This document shows positions 24,678 to 37,514 of a DNA stretch of 64,000 bases, one piece after another (position 1 is the stretch's first letter; each line of letters opens with the position of its first letter). The notes beneath the pieces are model-generated. The model was not told where the DNA came from and made no database searches. It worked only from the letters and a program-made list of their open reading frames with translations. The stretch is from Agaricus subrufescens (Eukaryota > Basidiomycota > Agaricomycetes > Agaricales > Agaricaceae). Both the position numbers and the translations under genes were made by a program. The stretch covers positions 1,426,001-1,490,000 of the forward strand of contig CM057062.1 of NCBI GenBank assembly GCA_029945375.1, given 5' to 3'.

Positions 24678-26380
24678 CTTAACAAACACAATAGCTGTGG
24701 CTCAACATGGACGTGAGGAAACAGGTTTCTTGTAATCTTGAAATATTTTGCAATAACTACGCTCATTCTATGGAATGGATTATATCTTCTCTCCTATATG
24801 CACCGTACACGTGTTCCGCCTGTAACCGATTCAGGCTGCGATGCAGTTCTGTAAAACTCTGGGCCGCTAGCTCTTCCATAACAAGAATTATGTCGATCAT
24901 GCTCATCTGTAAAAGCTGTGTTATATTGTCGCCGTGATAGTTTTTCCCATCTGAGCAAAAGTTTACTCTCAACTCCGTATCAAGCTGGTGCCAGTCGTGG
25001 GTAGGATTCTTCTCCATCATCTGATAGGAAACTTGGCTTATTGTCCTTATTTCACAGAACAACAGAAGTTTTTCGACAAACATTCACTCAGAATTCCCGG
25101 TCTAAGTCTCAATACAAGTTCCCCGACAATCCTTCCGTAGGTGTGGATGACGATGTGTCCGATTTTAGATCAGTGTTAAAGTGATATTGATGAGCGACTG
25201 CGCTGAATTAGATGCGATTGTGAAGCGAAATGGAAAACATCCCCTTCACTTTTTTTCCCCGCGGTAAGCTAGGAGAAAGTATTTGCTGTTGAATATGAAT
25301 TCTTGTCGGCTCCACTGAAGTGATGGCATTCGGTCGCGTGTTCTCAGGGGCCTTCGTGCTGTTATCAAACTTTGGCTCCGCTCTGCATAAGTTGAATGTA
25401 CTGCGATGGACTCAGCTACATGAATCATCATGAATGTTGTTATGTTGGTGTGAGTGGGCTTTTGTATCAGGAAGCAGTAAACTTTAGTATTATAGTAGCA
25501 AACATTTTGGTTAGAGTTATATAGAGCGCCAGCTCCGGCTAAAATAGTAAATCCATCAATCATATATATATGTCTCAACCTGGTCTCAACAGCAATCCTG
25601 ATAGGCGTACTTGATATGGTAAATATGACGTTATAGCCCTGATCACCGACTCGAAGGCGGTTCAAAGGCGGTAGTTCACTCTCGAACACGGAAATATCAG
25701 CTTGCGGAGAGATTGGGATCTCATGGTCTTCATGGTTGTCCTGTAAGCGCCAAAGGTGAGCAGACACAGAAGGATCCTCCTCAGGTTGCACCTGTTTTGT
25801 ACTAGTACAGAAGATATCATGTCGTATTTGTCGCTCAACAAACGAGAGCGTCAACGTACCGGGATGTAAAGTTGGATAATAGGTACCTGATCTGTAAGTC
25901 AATATAATTAGTAGTAGTTATACACTACCTGATTGACCGCCGATCAACTATTTGAGAGAGGAATTTAGAAGAACTGACTAATGTCCACGTGGAGTCACAT
26001 TAATAAATAAAGTAGGGCTGTGTCTTAGCTGTGTCTTGGCTGTGTCTTGGCTGTGTCTTGACTGTGTCTTTTCATTTGTTCGCTTTGCAACCGAGATCCT
26101 GCAACCAGAAATTTTGAGTAGTCACATAGTCAGAAAATCGGTCAAAGGATCCATGTTTGTGGAAAATGGGCTAACTCGAGGAGATCATTTGAATGTGAAA
26201 CGTTTACAAGTCCGAGTTTTGAGTTTTTGGGAAGTAGCTGAATTTGGGAACAAACGAGATCTTCCTAACTCTACTGATTGAAGTGCTTCGCTGAATTTGA
26301 TTTTTCGGGTCAGTTGATGGTAAGGACGGAAAAATCCCAACAGCCCTTCCAATGAGCCACCTTAACCGAGCTGCTCGCCC
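24678..26380. repeat. cassette 4, downstream part with a coding-like relic
   Basis: Aligns with 7957-9490. On the minus strand 25246-25902 is an open frame whose first half (LHPGTLTLSFVERQIRH through VFESELPPLNRLRVGDQGY) looks protein-like and is shared with 8793-9030; the second half looks like non-coding read-through. I do not recognise the parent protein. It is probably a fragment of a longer gene. Confidence 0.45.
26017..26070. repeat. 11-bp tandem repeat, about five units
   Basis: The unit GCTGTGTCTTG is repeated about five times with single changes. A degenerate version is present at the homologous place near 9160-9200, so it predates the duplication and expanded here. Confidence 0.8.
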
Positions 26381-26389
26381 CATTCAGTG

Positions 26390-26990
26390 CCTCCGGACAT
26401 GCAACCAACACTGCGGCACTCTATCTCCGACAAGACCTCTTGCCCAGGAAGTGGTGTACGATGATCATTGATGACCGGCTTGGAATTGTGTTGTGAGGGA
26501 TTGATGCGTTGAGCAGCGTAGATAGCAATGATAATAAAGTGGAAGTGGAAGTGTAGTTTAAAATGTAGAATGATAATTTCTGCCTTGTTCTTCTCCACAT
26601 AGTATGGACATGCGATATGATGAGGTTAACGCAAATGAAGAACTGCAATGAATACCCGAGTTTTGAATAGAATAGCAGATCTTTTAACAACTGAAGACGA
26701 TCCCGGATCAAAAGTTGCACCGTAACCGACGGACAAGTCAGCTCCTGTCTTGTTCAAAGTAAATCAAGGAGATGATGTGGTAGATACGCATCCTATCACG
26801 AGAAAGTGAGAGAGGTAACTCTGAGGAGATTGAGAGGATAGGGGCGGACAGTACGCGGGAAAGTGTCCGCGTGCTTGTCCGCACTTTTCTGCGAGCCTCA
26901 ATGATTGACAGGAATGATGATCCAAGGGCGTAACGCAGGCCGGAGGTTATCATGTCCACACCTGCAGTCGTTTTGTATGAGTTCAACACA
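26390..26990 (-). pseudogene. GPI13 relic 4
   Basis: Minus-strand remnants in the same order as the intact gene: PLPGQ region near 26440, the GTTGAGCAGCGTAGATAG word near 26515 (61028 in the intact gene), and KTTAGVDMITSGLRYALGSS near 26900-26980 matching the transmembrane segment at 61540-61610. A GCGGAC-rich stretch at 26840-26890 interrupts it. No long frame remains. Confidence 0.6.
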
Positions 26991-29900
26991 GGAGCGTTAA
27001 CTCAGGAATCACCATTGGGCTAGAGCGATGTCTTAAGCGCAGCTTATACTCACTTGTGCAATCTTACATGATGAGATGTCTATAGCGATACAGGAGTAGG
27101 TTTCATTCCAAGGCAGAGGTCGTCTGGGTGAGTGTTTGTTGCTAGCCTGAGAGTTCAGAATCGAATGAAGTTCCTAGCAGTAACACGGCCCTGGGTATTC
27201 GCTATGTAAATCGATCGCAGGCAAAGGTTTTTGAAGCAGAAAAAATTGTATTAGGTGGATGATAAATTGAGTATGATGGGGAAAAAAATCAGGCTATGAA
27301 CGACTTAGGTGGTGATATATAAGATTGGCTGCTATTGGGTATCAGGAGGTACATGTATCTGTACCTTGTGTTCAGACTCGGAATTGTATGAATTGACTCA
27401 TTTAGCGTTGAGAAGTAGGATTGTGCAACGATGGTTCACCTTAGTTTAGATTGATCTGCTCTCACAACGAGCTGTCCGTATATGCCGACCTGCTGCATCG
27501 TACAATTTGGACGTCGTTGCGTAGAAGACAGGCGATTGAGATGGACATTCAGAAGGAAAGGCCCTCTGTTACGTCGCATGGACCCAGTATGCAATGAACT
27601 ATTTTTTTTCATAAGATACAAAGATATCCCGAGGTGAGACAGAAGTACGCACTGGGGGCATGAATAAGTCAGTGTGCACAATGCTGAAAAAGAGGGTAAA
27701 AACAGCCCCCCAGAAAGTCTGACCGAGGACGATACAGACATCATCTTTTCATAAAAAAAATGGAGACAAATCCAGGGGCGCAACGTGACCGGAATGTGTC
27801 ATGGGTCATCCCTTCACGTCTTCACCCCATTCCGCACGGAGCCTCGCTTTCGTATCCTCGTCAACCAAATGTATCCAAACTGAATAATACGTCCTTCTGT
27901 CTCATGACTTCGAAGATATACTCTTACTTTCTCAGGGCTCGCTACTTGTGTTGAACAAAGCGTGTTTGTACCTGCACTTTTGATGCATCTATTGCATACA
28001 CTCTTGAGAATCAAGGACTCTCAGATGGATAAAAGCCCTGACGGAGATTGGTACGCGTTTGCTCAATTGTCGAGAGGGTCGTTGACGAACTTCGCCAGTC
28101 CTTCGCTACATGCCTCTCTTGTCCAGGTCGACGTCTCGCGTCTCGATCGTCGCTCTTCGATGGCAATCGACTCAAAACCGATTCATTCGCTCCATCTGTG
28201 AGCTATACCATACCAGCACGCCGTGTCTGCGTAAACTATTCTGCCAGCAGTATCAGGACTTCAGCCTTTGGTACAAGAAATCCAATAATTCATCCACCTC
28301 TCTTTCCACCGGAGCTTTGTCCTTAAGCGCATACTCCCTTCCTGTGTTAATCACCGTGCGAATCTAGCAGGATTAGAGTCTGTCTCCTTGATCTGCAAAC
28401 AAACGACTCTCCTATTATAACCTATTTGAGATTTGACGTTTCTTCTCGAGGGCTCCACACCGGCATCACCAGGCAAGGAGATCCAGGCATAGCGTCTTTG
28501 GTTTATAATCTGAATTACAAGTCACCGCAGCCCAAGGTAAGATAACTTAGTGAGGAGTTTGCGTTTTTGGAACTGAAGAGATCTCCGAAGGCCCGGCATA
28601 TCTAACACCCACAATCCATCCGGGGAGCTGGTTTGAAGCCCTATCAACGCGACTTTATTTGCGGTGGTGGTATGAAAGGCTAATCAGCTGCCTGAAGTCG
28701 CGTCTCCCAGGCAGTTAAATCTGACAAGGCAATGTTGTGCATGCCACGGTCACAATACATCGATATTACGAAAGTAGTGTTCTGACTAGGATAGCAGGCG
28801 TCGAACGTGTGTACCGGCGGACGAAGCAACATGCGCATGATGACATCAAGAAGCTTCTCGCAAGTGCGCCTCGAGCTCGACTGCGCACGGCAGTATCTTC
28901 GGCCTCTTTTGGCATGAGAATAATAGGCATCCGTACGCGAATACAACCATTCAGGCTGAATGGATTTGCTGTACCAGATTGCCTCCAGAGGTTGTTGGCC
29001 AGAAAGGGGACATAAAGGTAATTGGGCGGAGTTGTCTAGCTTACAGGGGGGGAGGGAACCGCCTGTCAAAAATAGGGAACATTGTGCGATGTAAATTGTT
29101 GAAATCGCTTGGCGGGAGCGTAGTGCAAAGCGCAAGAAGGTGCGAGTGCGTCTGCTGGAAGATAGTCGGCAGGATTTATCCTATGGAGGTCGTGACCTGG
29201 AGAATGGGAAGACAGAATCGTGGTGATGCAAACTTTGATGGTCTTGTTTCACAACAAAGACACAAAGGCTTTGAGCAGGCCCCGGAAAGAGCTAGTGGCA
29301 TAACGTCTTGGTTATCCTCACGATCCCAATGGGCCGGGGCTATAGGAAGAGGGAAGGTGCCTGCGAGTTGAAAAGACTAGGAAAGTCCGCCAAACACACC
29401 GAAGACATGGTCGTTGCTGAATTGCGCCCTCTTCATTTCTTCAATTCGCACTACGAGGATGCGACGCGGTGCACCTTTCCAGCAATGTTAACACTCTTCA
29501 ACTAAATCATGTGTCCCTCAGCAATGGGCGGCGCTCTCGTTGAAGCTCGCGGCCTACCTCCACGACACTGTTCTTTCTACCATGCATGTAAGAGGGGGTT
29601 GCGACAGCGGCATAAAGGATATAGACATGAGAGCTGACCGCGCCAGAGTGCCAAGAATAACCCCCGTCTACAAAAGATGGCCGCTTTCGATGGGATCAAA
29701 TGCTAGCAAAAAAACGTTCGTTCATATTTCTACCGCCATTAAGCATTACTGTATATGTGATTAAATTTTTATCTATAGCCAGATTTCTTGGTTCCATTCA
29801 CGAAAAGCGTCCTATGTGCTATTCCCCATGAACTCCTCAGGCCATCACTACCACAACTATTGCGAAATATTCTTTCAAAATATGACTCCCGACTCGTCAG

Positions 29901-30124
29901 CTCAACAGAATGGATCTAATGGTCTCGTGGTGTGGGTACTTAGATGAGTGGCCGAGGTGTGCGTATTTGGCGCGTCAAAACAGGAAACTTCCGTGCCCTC
30001 AATGCTTGAAAAGCTGTGTTTTCCTGCTTTTCCTGCTCCTCTCCTACCTCTGCACGCCCATATTCTCCCCTTTCCCCTCTATCTGCTCGTTCTTACTATC
30101 TACGCGTCGGTTTGAACGTGCACC
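26991..30124. repeat. cassette 5, region upstream of gene E
   Basis: 27000-27350 aligns with 9690-10060; 27900-29700 aligns with parts of cassettes 1-4 and with 13690-15370. The homologous empty target GGATC of the 21-kb element is present at about 29690. A minus-strand open stretch at 28680-29135 is the longest relic frame but has no recognisable domain and is interrupted in every sister copy. Confidence 0.5.
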
Positions 30125-30693
30125 ATGTCGAATCGCGATGCCTCTTTCTCGGCACCGTATTCTCTTCCCGGTGCTCAGCCTCCATGCCCTAGTATGACCT
30201 CTGCTAACCCTTTGCGCTTTCTGCCTGCACAACTCATTGGAAGTGGCGCGACGGAGCGAGGGTTTAACGATGTTGAGGACACGACCTTGGCTAATGTGCC
30301 CTCTATGCACTTGCCCTGCCTTATGATTCCACCGGCAGCTGTGGTCGTGAGTTTCTGTCTACACTATCGATGCCCTTTACTTGTGCTAATAGCTCACTCT
30401 CGGTTGCTGTTCCTTTAAACCAACCAGCTACAAAATTTGTCCCACAATGTCGCAATGGTTGGCTACTTGTTCAAAAGCTGGCTCGGTCCGTCTTGTACTG
30501 CCACATCGACAGTGATCCTTGACAGTGTCAAACGTGTCTACGGCTTCACTACAGTATGTTGGTTTTTTTCTCGTGATTTTCGAGACTTGCTAACCAATAT
30601 AAAAACCTACAGCGCTTGGTTAGGTGGTTCAGAGAAATCGGTAGGGTCAGGGCCCCAGAGAGGGTATATGTTACCTGTCTCGATGCATGCTAA
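30125..30693 (+). CDS. small unknown protein, cassette family member E, 142 aa
   Basis: Exons 30125-30346, 30428-30553 and 30613-30693 (74, 42 and 26 codons plus stop) join in phase 0 with GT/AG introns. The start has a good context (CACCATGTC). The middle exon is 126 nt, as in C and D, and begins LQNLSH; the last exon (RLVRWFREIGRVRAPERV) corresponds to RQLAEVARSMVPEN of C and EEVRERVPEW of A. This member is the most diverged but keeps the exon phases and an open frame. No signal peptide or known domain is seen, and the function is unknown. Confidence 0.7.
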
Positions 30694-31340
30694 GAACGAT
30701 CTCATCGTGGATTTGTAAATACGGATTTTTGGTCCTCTACCCTATTACTTTTCGGTTGATTGTATCAAATTTCCGGGCCCCTCTTTCACCCCAAAATCAA
30801 TAGTGTGCATTCTGTACCCAAAATCAGATATTCTAGAAGGTGTCTTGTATTGCCACAGGAAATGAGAGTGAGAACTCCCCACCATTTCGCACTCCAAAAC
30901 TTGGGACGTTTTTGACTGACACTGACACTGACTGATATTGTCCCATTTTTTGACGGTGCTGCCAGCCATGGCAAGATATATGTTTAGAAGATCTTCACCC
31001 GCTGTACTTCTATCAAAGAAGCTGGTTGAATGATGCCAGCTCCACAATGACCGTTTTGCCTAATGTTTAAGTGTCTACAAAGATCATCAGGCATAGAATT
31101 GATGCAAAGATGGACTTTGATATTGGTCTAGGTCGAAAGTACGTCCAATCGTGGTCAAGCCGAGCCAGGGCTAGTTGTAATAAAAATGTGCTAATGCCGT
31201 CTTGATGGAGAGGACGCCATGGCCTGCAATGAATTTTGAACCATTACCCGCATCTCTGGAATAGACGTGTCTAAGGGTAGATGGAATCAATCATGAACGT
31301 TCTGTCATCAGTGCACTAACCTCAAAAATGAAAAATCCGC
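30694..31340. repeat. spacer after gene E, diverged copy of 16430-16960
   Basis: Shares the GACTGACACTGACACTGACTGATATTG area (30910-30940) and the TAGACGTGTCTAAGGGTAGAT area with the spacers after genes C and D. No gene seen. Confidence 0.45.
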
Positions 31341-33100
31341 TTAGGCCGTGACTCATACAGTTGTTGGCCATTTTTATATTCACAGCGAGACCTTTTATGG
31401 GGGGTGGGAAGGTGTTGCTCTCCCTCATTTCTGAATACTTCCAGTAGACCCTTCTTTAAGAAGGCACGTTTGTTTCTGCTCCCAAGCGGCTGACATCGAA
31501 GTTATCCTTTTTTCTCATGGGTGGTATTTTTGACAAGATTATTGGCAATTTACAATGCTCATTTCCAAAACAATTCATAGCCTCAGGGAACGATCAGTTG
31601 ATGAAACTGACATCAATCAGCTACTCAAATTAGTTTGTTCACCAATTTATCTGATCCTTGGCTAGTATGTTCAACATAATGTTCAAAAAAAATGGCACTT
31701 CCTGACAGAACGACTTTCATGGAATTTTTTCTTTGCTTCTCAGTACAAGGTTTGTTTGAGAGTCGAGTAAATTTAGGTGGAGTGTGAGACTTTGAGTGAG
31801 CTATTTAGAAGATCGAAAGTTAAAGTCTGATTCATTCTAATCAAATAGAAGGATCACTCACTGACATGCTTCTGGCATGATCTGGTTGGCCTTCTGTCAC
31901 TTACTGCGATCAGAGGTACAGCCAGAGTTGTTATTCAGAACCACACCAGAAGAACAAACATGTGGCTCTTTCGTAATGAGCTTTTCATTTCCTTTAGAAT
32001 CTAGATTCAAAAGGAATTTCGCTGAACTTGTCGGTAGAGAATTTGAGTAATCATATTCATGGGTGTTGAAATTACATCTGACACTAATGTCAGAGGCCTT
32101 TGTGTACAATAAACTACTTAAATTGCATTTACACCGTAAAAGTTGACATTTTTGACCAGGCCAGAGATCCCATTCAATGAGATAGTTGAAGCTAAAAGGA
32201 TGAGTAAACAGTAAGTAGGGCTTAAGAGTAACTGAATCCACCGCTTGATTCAGCCGAAAATGAACAATAATAGTATGTTAACTTGGCATGACCAAAATGG
32301 AAATTCTAATTATATTCATTTATCTTGGAACTTTCAATTAGCTGGAGTATAGGCTTCCATTTGGTGTGTAAATACGTAATTCCGGATAAATCAGAAATTG
32401 AATGACTTCCTGCAGAGTCTGGAAGAATAGAAATATCTTCCAGATTGCAGTCCTCGAATATCACCTCACTTTGTGCATTAAAGGAGTTATGGGCATCACG
32501 AGTAAGATCCAATTTCTAATTTTTGGGTCAGTATCGTGAGATGCTGCTTCGGGAATTGATTGTGGCTGAACGTCCTACGGTTCAATAACTTGGTCATAGA
32601 GGGGCAGAGTTTCAAATGAAATAAGATTTAGAAAATACCCTGTATTTCTGGATGCCATGGGAAGTCATCCATTTCTGATTTCAGTCTTGACATGAAATGC
32701 CAGCTGGATATGAGAGTTGAAGAATTAATGAAATCAAAGCACACAAAGACGGGGCGTTATTCTCTCATTAACCCTTCCTTTCTCTTTGTGGTTAGATAAT
32801 CTGGCATATTGCTTTTTTTTCGCTCCTAAGTGGGGCTGATAGTTAAGTTATAGTCTTTTTTTTGTTAAGCTAAATATGTCAGTCGTGTGTAGCTTGACAT
32901 ACAACACGTACAAAACAAAACAAAACATGGTGCATCAATCAGAACCTAATTCAATGTGACAGTGACAGAGTGAGTTGGAGCTAAATTAGTTTTTGTTAAG
33001 TATCAAATGATCACTTGTTGACCAGCCTCCTGGCCTCCTACCCAGCTCACTTACTACACGTGCGGATAATGTGCATTGGTGACTATTATGTGATTGCATT
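31341..33100 (-). other. unaligned segment with coding-like remnants
   Basis: This 1.7-kb stretch has no counterpart in the other cassettes, so it is probably inserted. On the minus strand 32512-32306 (NLEDISILPDSAGSHSISDL) and 32241-31897 look protein-like but lie in different frames, and further words (EMDDFPWHPEIQG near 32660) sit in a third frame. It may be a fragment of an intron-containing gene or of a transposon; I cannot assign a family. Confidence 0.3.
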
Positions 33101-33104
33101 AGAA

Positions 33105-33535
33105 TAGGCTTATGTGCTGAGCAGTGTAGATGGCGATAACAGCGGGAAGGAGGGCATAACTAGAATGTAAACTTTCAACATGCATTTTGTTATTTTCTAC
33201 ATACAGCCACATGCAACATTTGCCTAGTGCAGACAAAGAGTAACATCGAAGATCCAAGTGCTGGGAAACAATGGTACTCCTACAACAAGATCCTAGCACA
33301 TAAAATTCTGACCTTGCTCGACAAATCCTGTTTGAGGTAGGTTCATGGAGTTACAGCAGTGGATATGCATTTGCAAGCGAGAAAAGTCAACAGAGTGACT
33401 GCGAGTGGATTGCAGTAGTACCACTTGAACAGTGGTTGTCAGATATGATGATCTTGGGGTGTAACAGGGTGAAATTATGACACTCACTCTTGCAGTCGTT
33501 GCCATACAGTCGGTGCGTGTGCATGGATTCAAGGA
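33105..33535 (-). pseudogene. GPI13 relic 5
   Basis: Two blocks match the intact gene in order: GCTGAGCAGTGTAGATGGCG at 33117 (61028 region) and 33315-33520, which includes TCGACAAATCCTGTTTGAGG and the TTGCAGTCGTTGCCATACA words (61435-61625 region). The translation retains ATTARVSVIISPCYTPRSS. All frames are short. Confidence 0.6.
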
Positions 33536-36373
33536 TCATCATTGAGTTAAGACGATAGTTTTTGCATTGTGTATCATACTTACATTCTTATCTGACATGA
33601 GGTCTTATTGAGTCTCCAGGAAACAGTGTAGTGGGTGCAATTGATAAGGGTGGTGTAAAGATACCCTGTAACCTGAAGCGGCTGATAAACAAAAAAGGGT
33701 GAAATGAGCCTCTAACAACGCCAGAGCAGTGGTTTTTGCGAAAACTCACTCTCTAGGTTCAACAAGACCTCCAAGTCATATACCTCTGGACGAGAGAGCA
33801 CGTCTGGGCATGTGTGTTGTTGCCAAAGTCCAGGTATCAAAAGGAAGGCATAAGAATGCAGAAAGACTATTTTTTAATATTGGAAAATGTGTCGAAGCTT
33901 GGTGGATGTTTGCGGTGTGAATTGACTACAGAAAAAAGTCTTTTGGATAGAAATCATGAAATGTATTATAGAAGCTAGGCACATGAGCGATTCGAGTTGA
34001 TGAATAAGGCCGGCCATTGTGTACAAGCTTGGGACCGTATGAATTGTATCATTGGGTGCATAAGGAAATGCTGCTCATGCGGCGGTGGATAACAGCAGAG
34101 TCTCTGTTTGCATGCTCTTGAGATGTCTATGTGGGTCCGTCTGCTGGCTCGTCGAGATTTGACACAAGCAGTTTGATGGTTGACTGAGCTTGAGCATAGG
34201 ATGGATAGGAAATTTAGGGGGACATGCGGACGCATAAGGTCATACAATACACCACATTGACCTAGTGTATGATGGGTTTTTTCGCGCCAAATAGTCCAGT
34301 GGTACCCCGAGAGTACGCACCAGAGGCATGAGTTAGTCAGTGTGTATGAGGTTGGAGAGTGAAAAAGAAACTGACCATGAATATAAGAGCCCATCAAAGA
34401 ACTATACAGGAATACTGTAGCCAGTGCAGCAAACAAGGTGGAAAATGAAGTCAAATAGTAAAGAAGAATCAGAGACAAATCCAGGGGCACAGCGTGACCG
34501 CAATGTTTTGTTGAATCCATATCCATAGTATCATACCTCTTCACCACCATCCTATTTCTCGCGGGGCCTCGTTTGCATATCCTACAAAGGGCATAGGTTC
34601 AATTTGAAGATGCTTAAAGCAAAATGAGCCGTCTTTGCCATTTTTTTGATTCCGACATACCCAATGATGAGGAAGACCAGTCTGTCAAATTATGCGCATA
34701 TGACTGCAGGGATGACAGGGGCTCTAAGCACGTATCAGCTGGGATTACTCTCAAGCTGAAAGGGGACGAATGTGCCATTCAACCTGGTCATGGTGCAGGT
34801 GCGTCATTCTACCTCGTGACAGGGGTGTATGCTGAGTGCTCTTATTATTCTCATTTCTCAAGTTTTGCCATGTATTGTGAAACATGGTCATACCTGTGCT
34901 TTCAGTGTATCCATTGTTCATATTCTCCCAACTTGAGTAATCAGGACTTCCAGATGAATGGGGACCTTGGTGAGCAAATCGCAATCCGTCCAGTCTGTAT
35001 CGCTTTCTCATTGGCCAAAAGTAGTTGTTGACGTCAGCCAGACTGCCCACAATGTCCTTGATGAACTTCTCTAGCCCTTCACTGGATATCTTGCTTGTCC
35101 AGATCGATGTCCCACATCCCGAATGCCGTTCTTCAATTGACTCAACAAAGCCAATCTATTCGCTCTGTCTACGAGCTACAACATATGAGCGTGTTTTGTT
35201 AGCCAAAGCCATCAGACATTCTGCCAGCTGTGTTAAGGCTTTTGCCTTGGATACCAGACAACAGATATATCGCCTCATTTTCAACCGAAGCCTCATTCTT
35301 GAGCAGATGCTCCCTCCTAGTACAATCCATACTTTGGACGTGCAAACAAACAACTGCCCCTAGTGCTTGTGATCTCACATTCCCATCTCCAAGTTGAGAG
35401 TCGATGATTCGTCTTGAGGGCTCCACATCAGCACGACCAGGCAAAGAAACAGGTATCGTGCTTTTGGATCACATCTTGAAGCTCATGCCATGTCACTACA
35501 GCTCAAGGTAAGAGAACTTGCTGAGGATATTGTGCCTTTTGAGCTGACAAAATCTCCAAGGGTTTGACAAGCTTGAGGCCCATAATTCATAGCAAAATTG
35601 GTATCACGCCATCATACCAATATCACCTTGTACCACCTCAGTCAGCCGACTTTATCCATGGTGGTGGTCGTCAAGTTGCTCAGTTACCTGTACCCATGTC
35701 TCTCAGACACTTTAAATCCGATACAGCAATGCTGTGCATGCAATGATCACAAGACATTGACACCACAAAATTGGTATTCTGACTCTGACAACAAATGTCA
35801 AGCGTGTGTACCAAGGGTCAGGGTGACATGCGCATCAAGCTTGACTGTGCGCGGCAGTATTCTTGGCATCTTGTGGCATGTGAACAATAGGCATGCGTGC
35901 ACGTTCACAACCTTTGAGGCTGTATACAGCCTAATTGATACTGCCACGTACAATTTTGTTGGCTTGCCTTGAGAGCATGTTGGCCAAAAGCAGCTGTAAA
36001 AGGACCTGGGTGAAGCCGTCTGCCATACAGGGAAGGAGCGTACTGTGTGTTAGGAAAATGGGAACGGTTTTTGATATGATTTGTTGGGGTCGTTCAGTAG
36101 GAGAATGTACTGCAGGGGGAAAGAAGGGGCAAGCACATCTGGTAGAAGTCATTTGGCAGGACTTCCAATGCTGGTCATGACCTAGGGAAGGGGAAGGGGA
36201 ATTCTGGTTACATGGGACTTTGGTGCCCTTGCCGACCAGCAGCAATACAGAGCCTTTGAGCTATGCATGAGAGAAGGGTTTGTGACTGTGGCATCAAGGA
36301 TACAGGCATGAGGGTTGACTGTGCTCGAGTGCCAATAATAGCTTGCGTCCGTCAACCATGGCCGCCCTCGATA
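33536..36373. repeat. cassette 6, upstream part, ending at the insertion site
   Basis: Aligns with 11460-15363. 34140-34550 on the minus strand has a hydrophobic, membrane-like stretch (LLYYLTSFSTLFAALATVF), 34751-35444 is a relic of the minus-strand gene also seen at 12478-14173 (here without the 831-bp element), and 35598-36372 is nearly identical to 14285-15363. The alignment stops exactly at the GGATC next to the 21-kb element and resumes at 57464. Confidence 0.6.
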
Positions 36374-36378
36374 GGATC
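36374..36378. repeat. left target-site duplication of the 21-kb element (GGATC)
   Basis: GGATC directly before the left inverted repeat; the same five bases follow the right inverted repeat at 57464-57468 and occur once at the empty site 15364-15368. Confidence 0.85.
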
Positions 36379-36560
36379 TCTATGAACCCATATAGGTCGT
36401 ATTTTACCATTACAGGAGGCGTAATCGGTAAAATACTTCCTTTAGAGTAGGTTTTCGAATACGCCGTATTGACAAGTAGTTTTGGTTACTACCTGTAGGG
36501 TAGTAATTTACGAAGAGTCGTTTTCTGTTGTATTTTACCAATGCTCATGAATGATAACTA
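36379..36560. repeat. left terminal and subterminal repeats of the 21-kb element
   Basis: TCTATGAACCCA at the tip, then the word GTATTTTACC or its complement GGTAAAATAC three times (about 36409, 36437 and 36531). The right end has the same word near 57434. Repeated subterminal words of this kind are binding sites for the transposase in CACTA/EnSpm-type elements. Confidence 0.65.
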
Positions 36561-36959
36561 ACGCTTAAAAGATACGATATTGATCGACATCTTTCGACGA
36601 TGTCTTTTATTACGCTAAGTACCGTATATACAGCAGATGTTTTTCAAAGTGTATCTACGGGTCTACAGTCAACACGAAAGATACATAGCGAATGCAAATT
36701 TTGAATTAGAAGGTTTTGCCCCGTAATATGAGGCCTCCTTGAGTCCACCCCTGAATGTTGAGGTTTCTTTGAGGCTTTCCGGGGCGTGTATGCCCCCTAC
36801 ATGCCTTGAGAACCTATCAAAGATGCGGATAGTTGCGTGAGGGATATTTGAGGTGGAACCGGGGGGCCCAGAGCTGTGGAATCCGCCCCTGTAGGTGATT
36901 GTACATAAGACCGGGAGTTTGGCCGTGAAAACGCGATTAAACTCACCTTATCTGTGCCC

Positions 36960-37514
36960 AAAGGCACCCTCTAATTTTTTTCTTGGCCGCATACCGCCCT
37001 ATATTCTTCCATACTTCTCTCAAAGCCTTTTCAACCGCTCTATCAAGGCCCCTCGCTTGGTGAGTGTCGTGCTTCATTGTCGCGATACGATAGACTTTGA
37101 TTTTTCGTTGTTTAAGGCCAAATCGCACACGCGATGATGCCTGGCGGCGATACCAGAGCGTTTTCATTCGCCTGGATCGATGGTGGCAAGCGGTGGACAT
37201 GGGGGCGAAGAGTGGGAGTGGGACTGTGATCGAGGGTGGGGTGAGTGTTCGTTGATTGAGAGGTGGGAGAGGAGAGAAGAGAGTGAACAAATAAGTACGC
37301 ACCTTGAGTTCTTTATGATACCCAAACAAGAGCGTACAACACCTAAGCGTTCACAAACAAACGCCGGCGTTGCTAGGCTCTGAATGAGCCAGCTGTACGA
37401 AAAGGTTCGGGAGCCATTTCGGTCCTGGCACTTCATGAGAAACAAATGGATGAGGTGGCGCGTCCACTATATCATCCATTAACGCCGAGCCGGGCGTACC
37501 AATTTCTGCATTAG
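36960..37514 (+). CDS. possible small cargo gene, start not found
   Basis: Two good donor/acceptor pairs on the plus strand link three open stretches: an exon ending at 37059, exon 37117-37240 (RDDAWRRYQSVFIRLDRWWQ) and exon 37377-37514 (ALNEPAVRKGSGAISVLAL), stop TAG at 37512. Both introns start GTGAGTG and all phases fit. I could not find a convincing start codon upstream of 37000, and a minus-strand frame across 36943-37329 is an alternative. No known domain. Confidence 0.4.
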
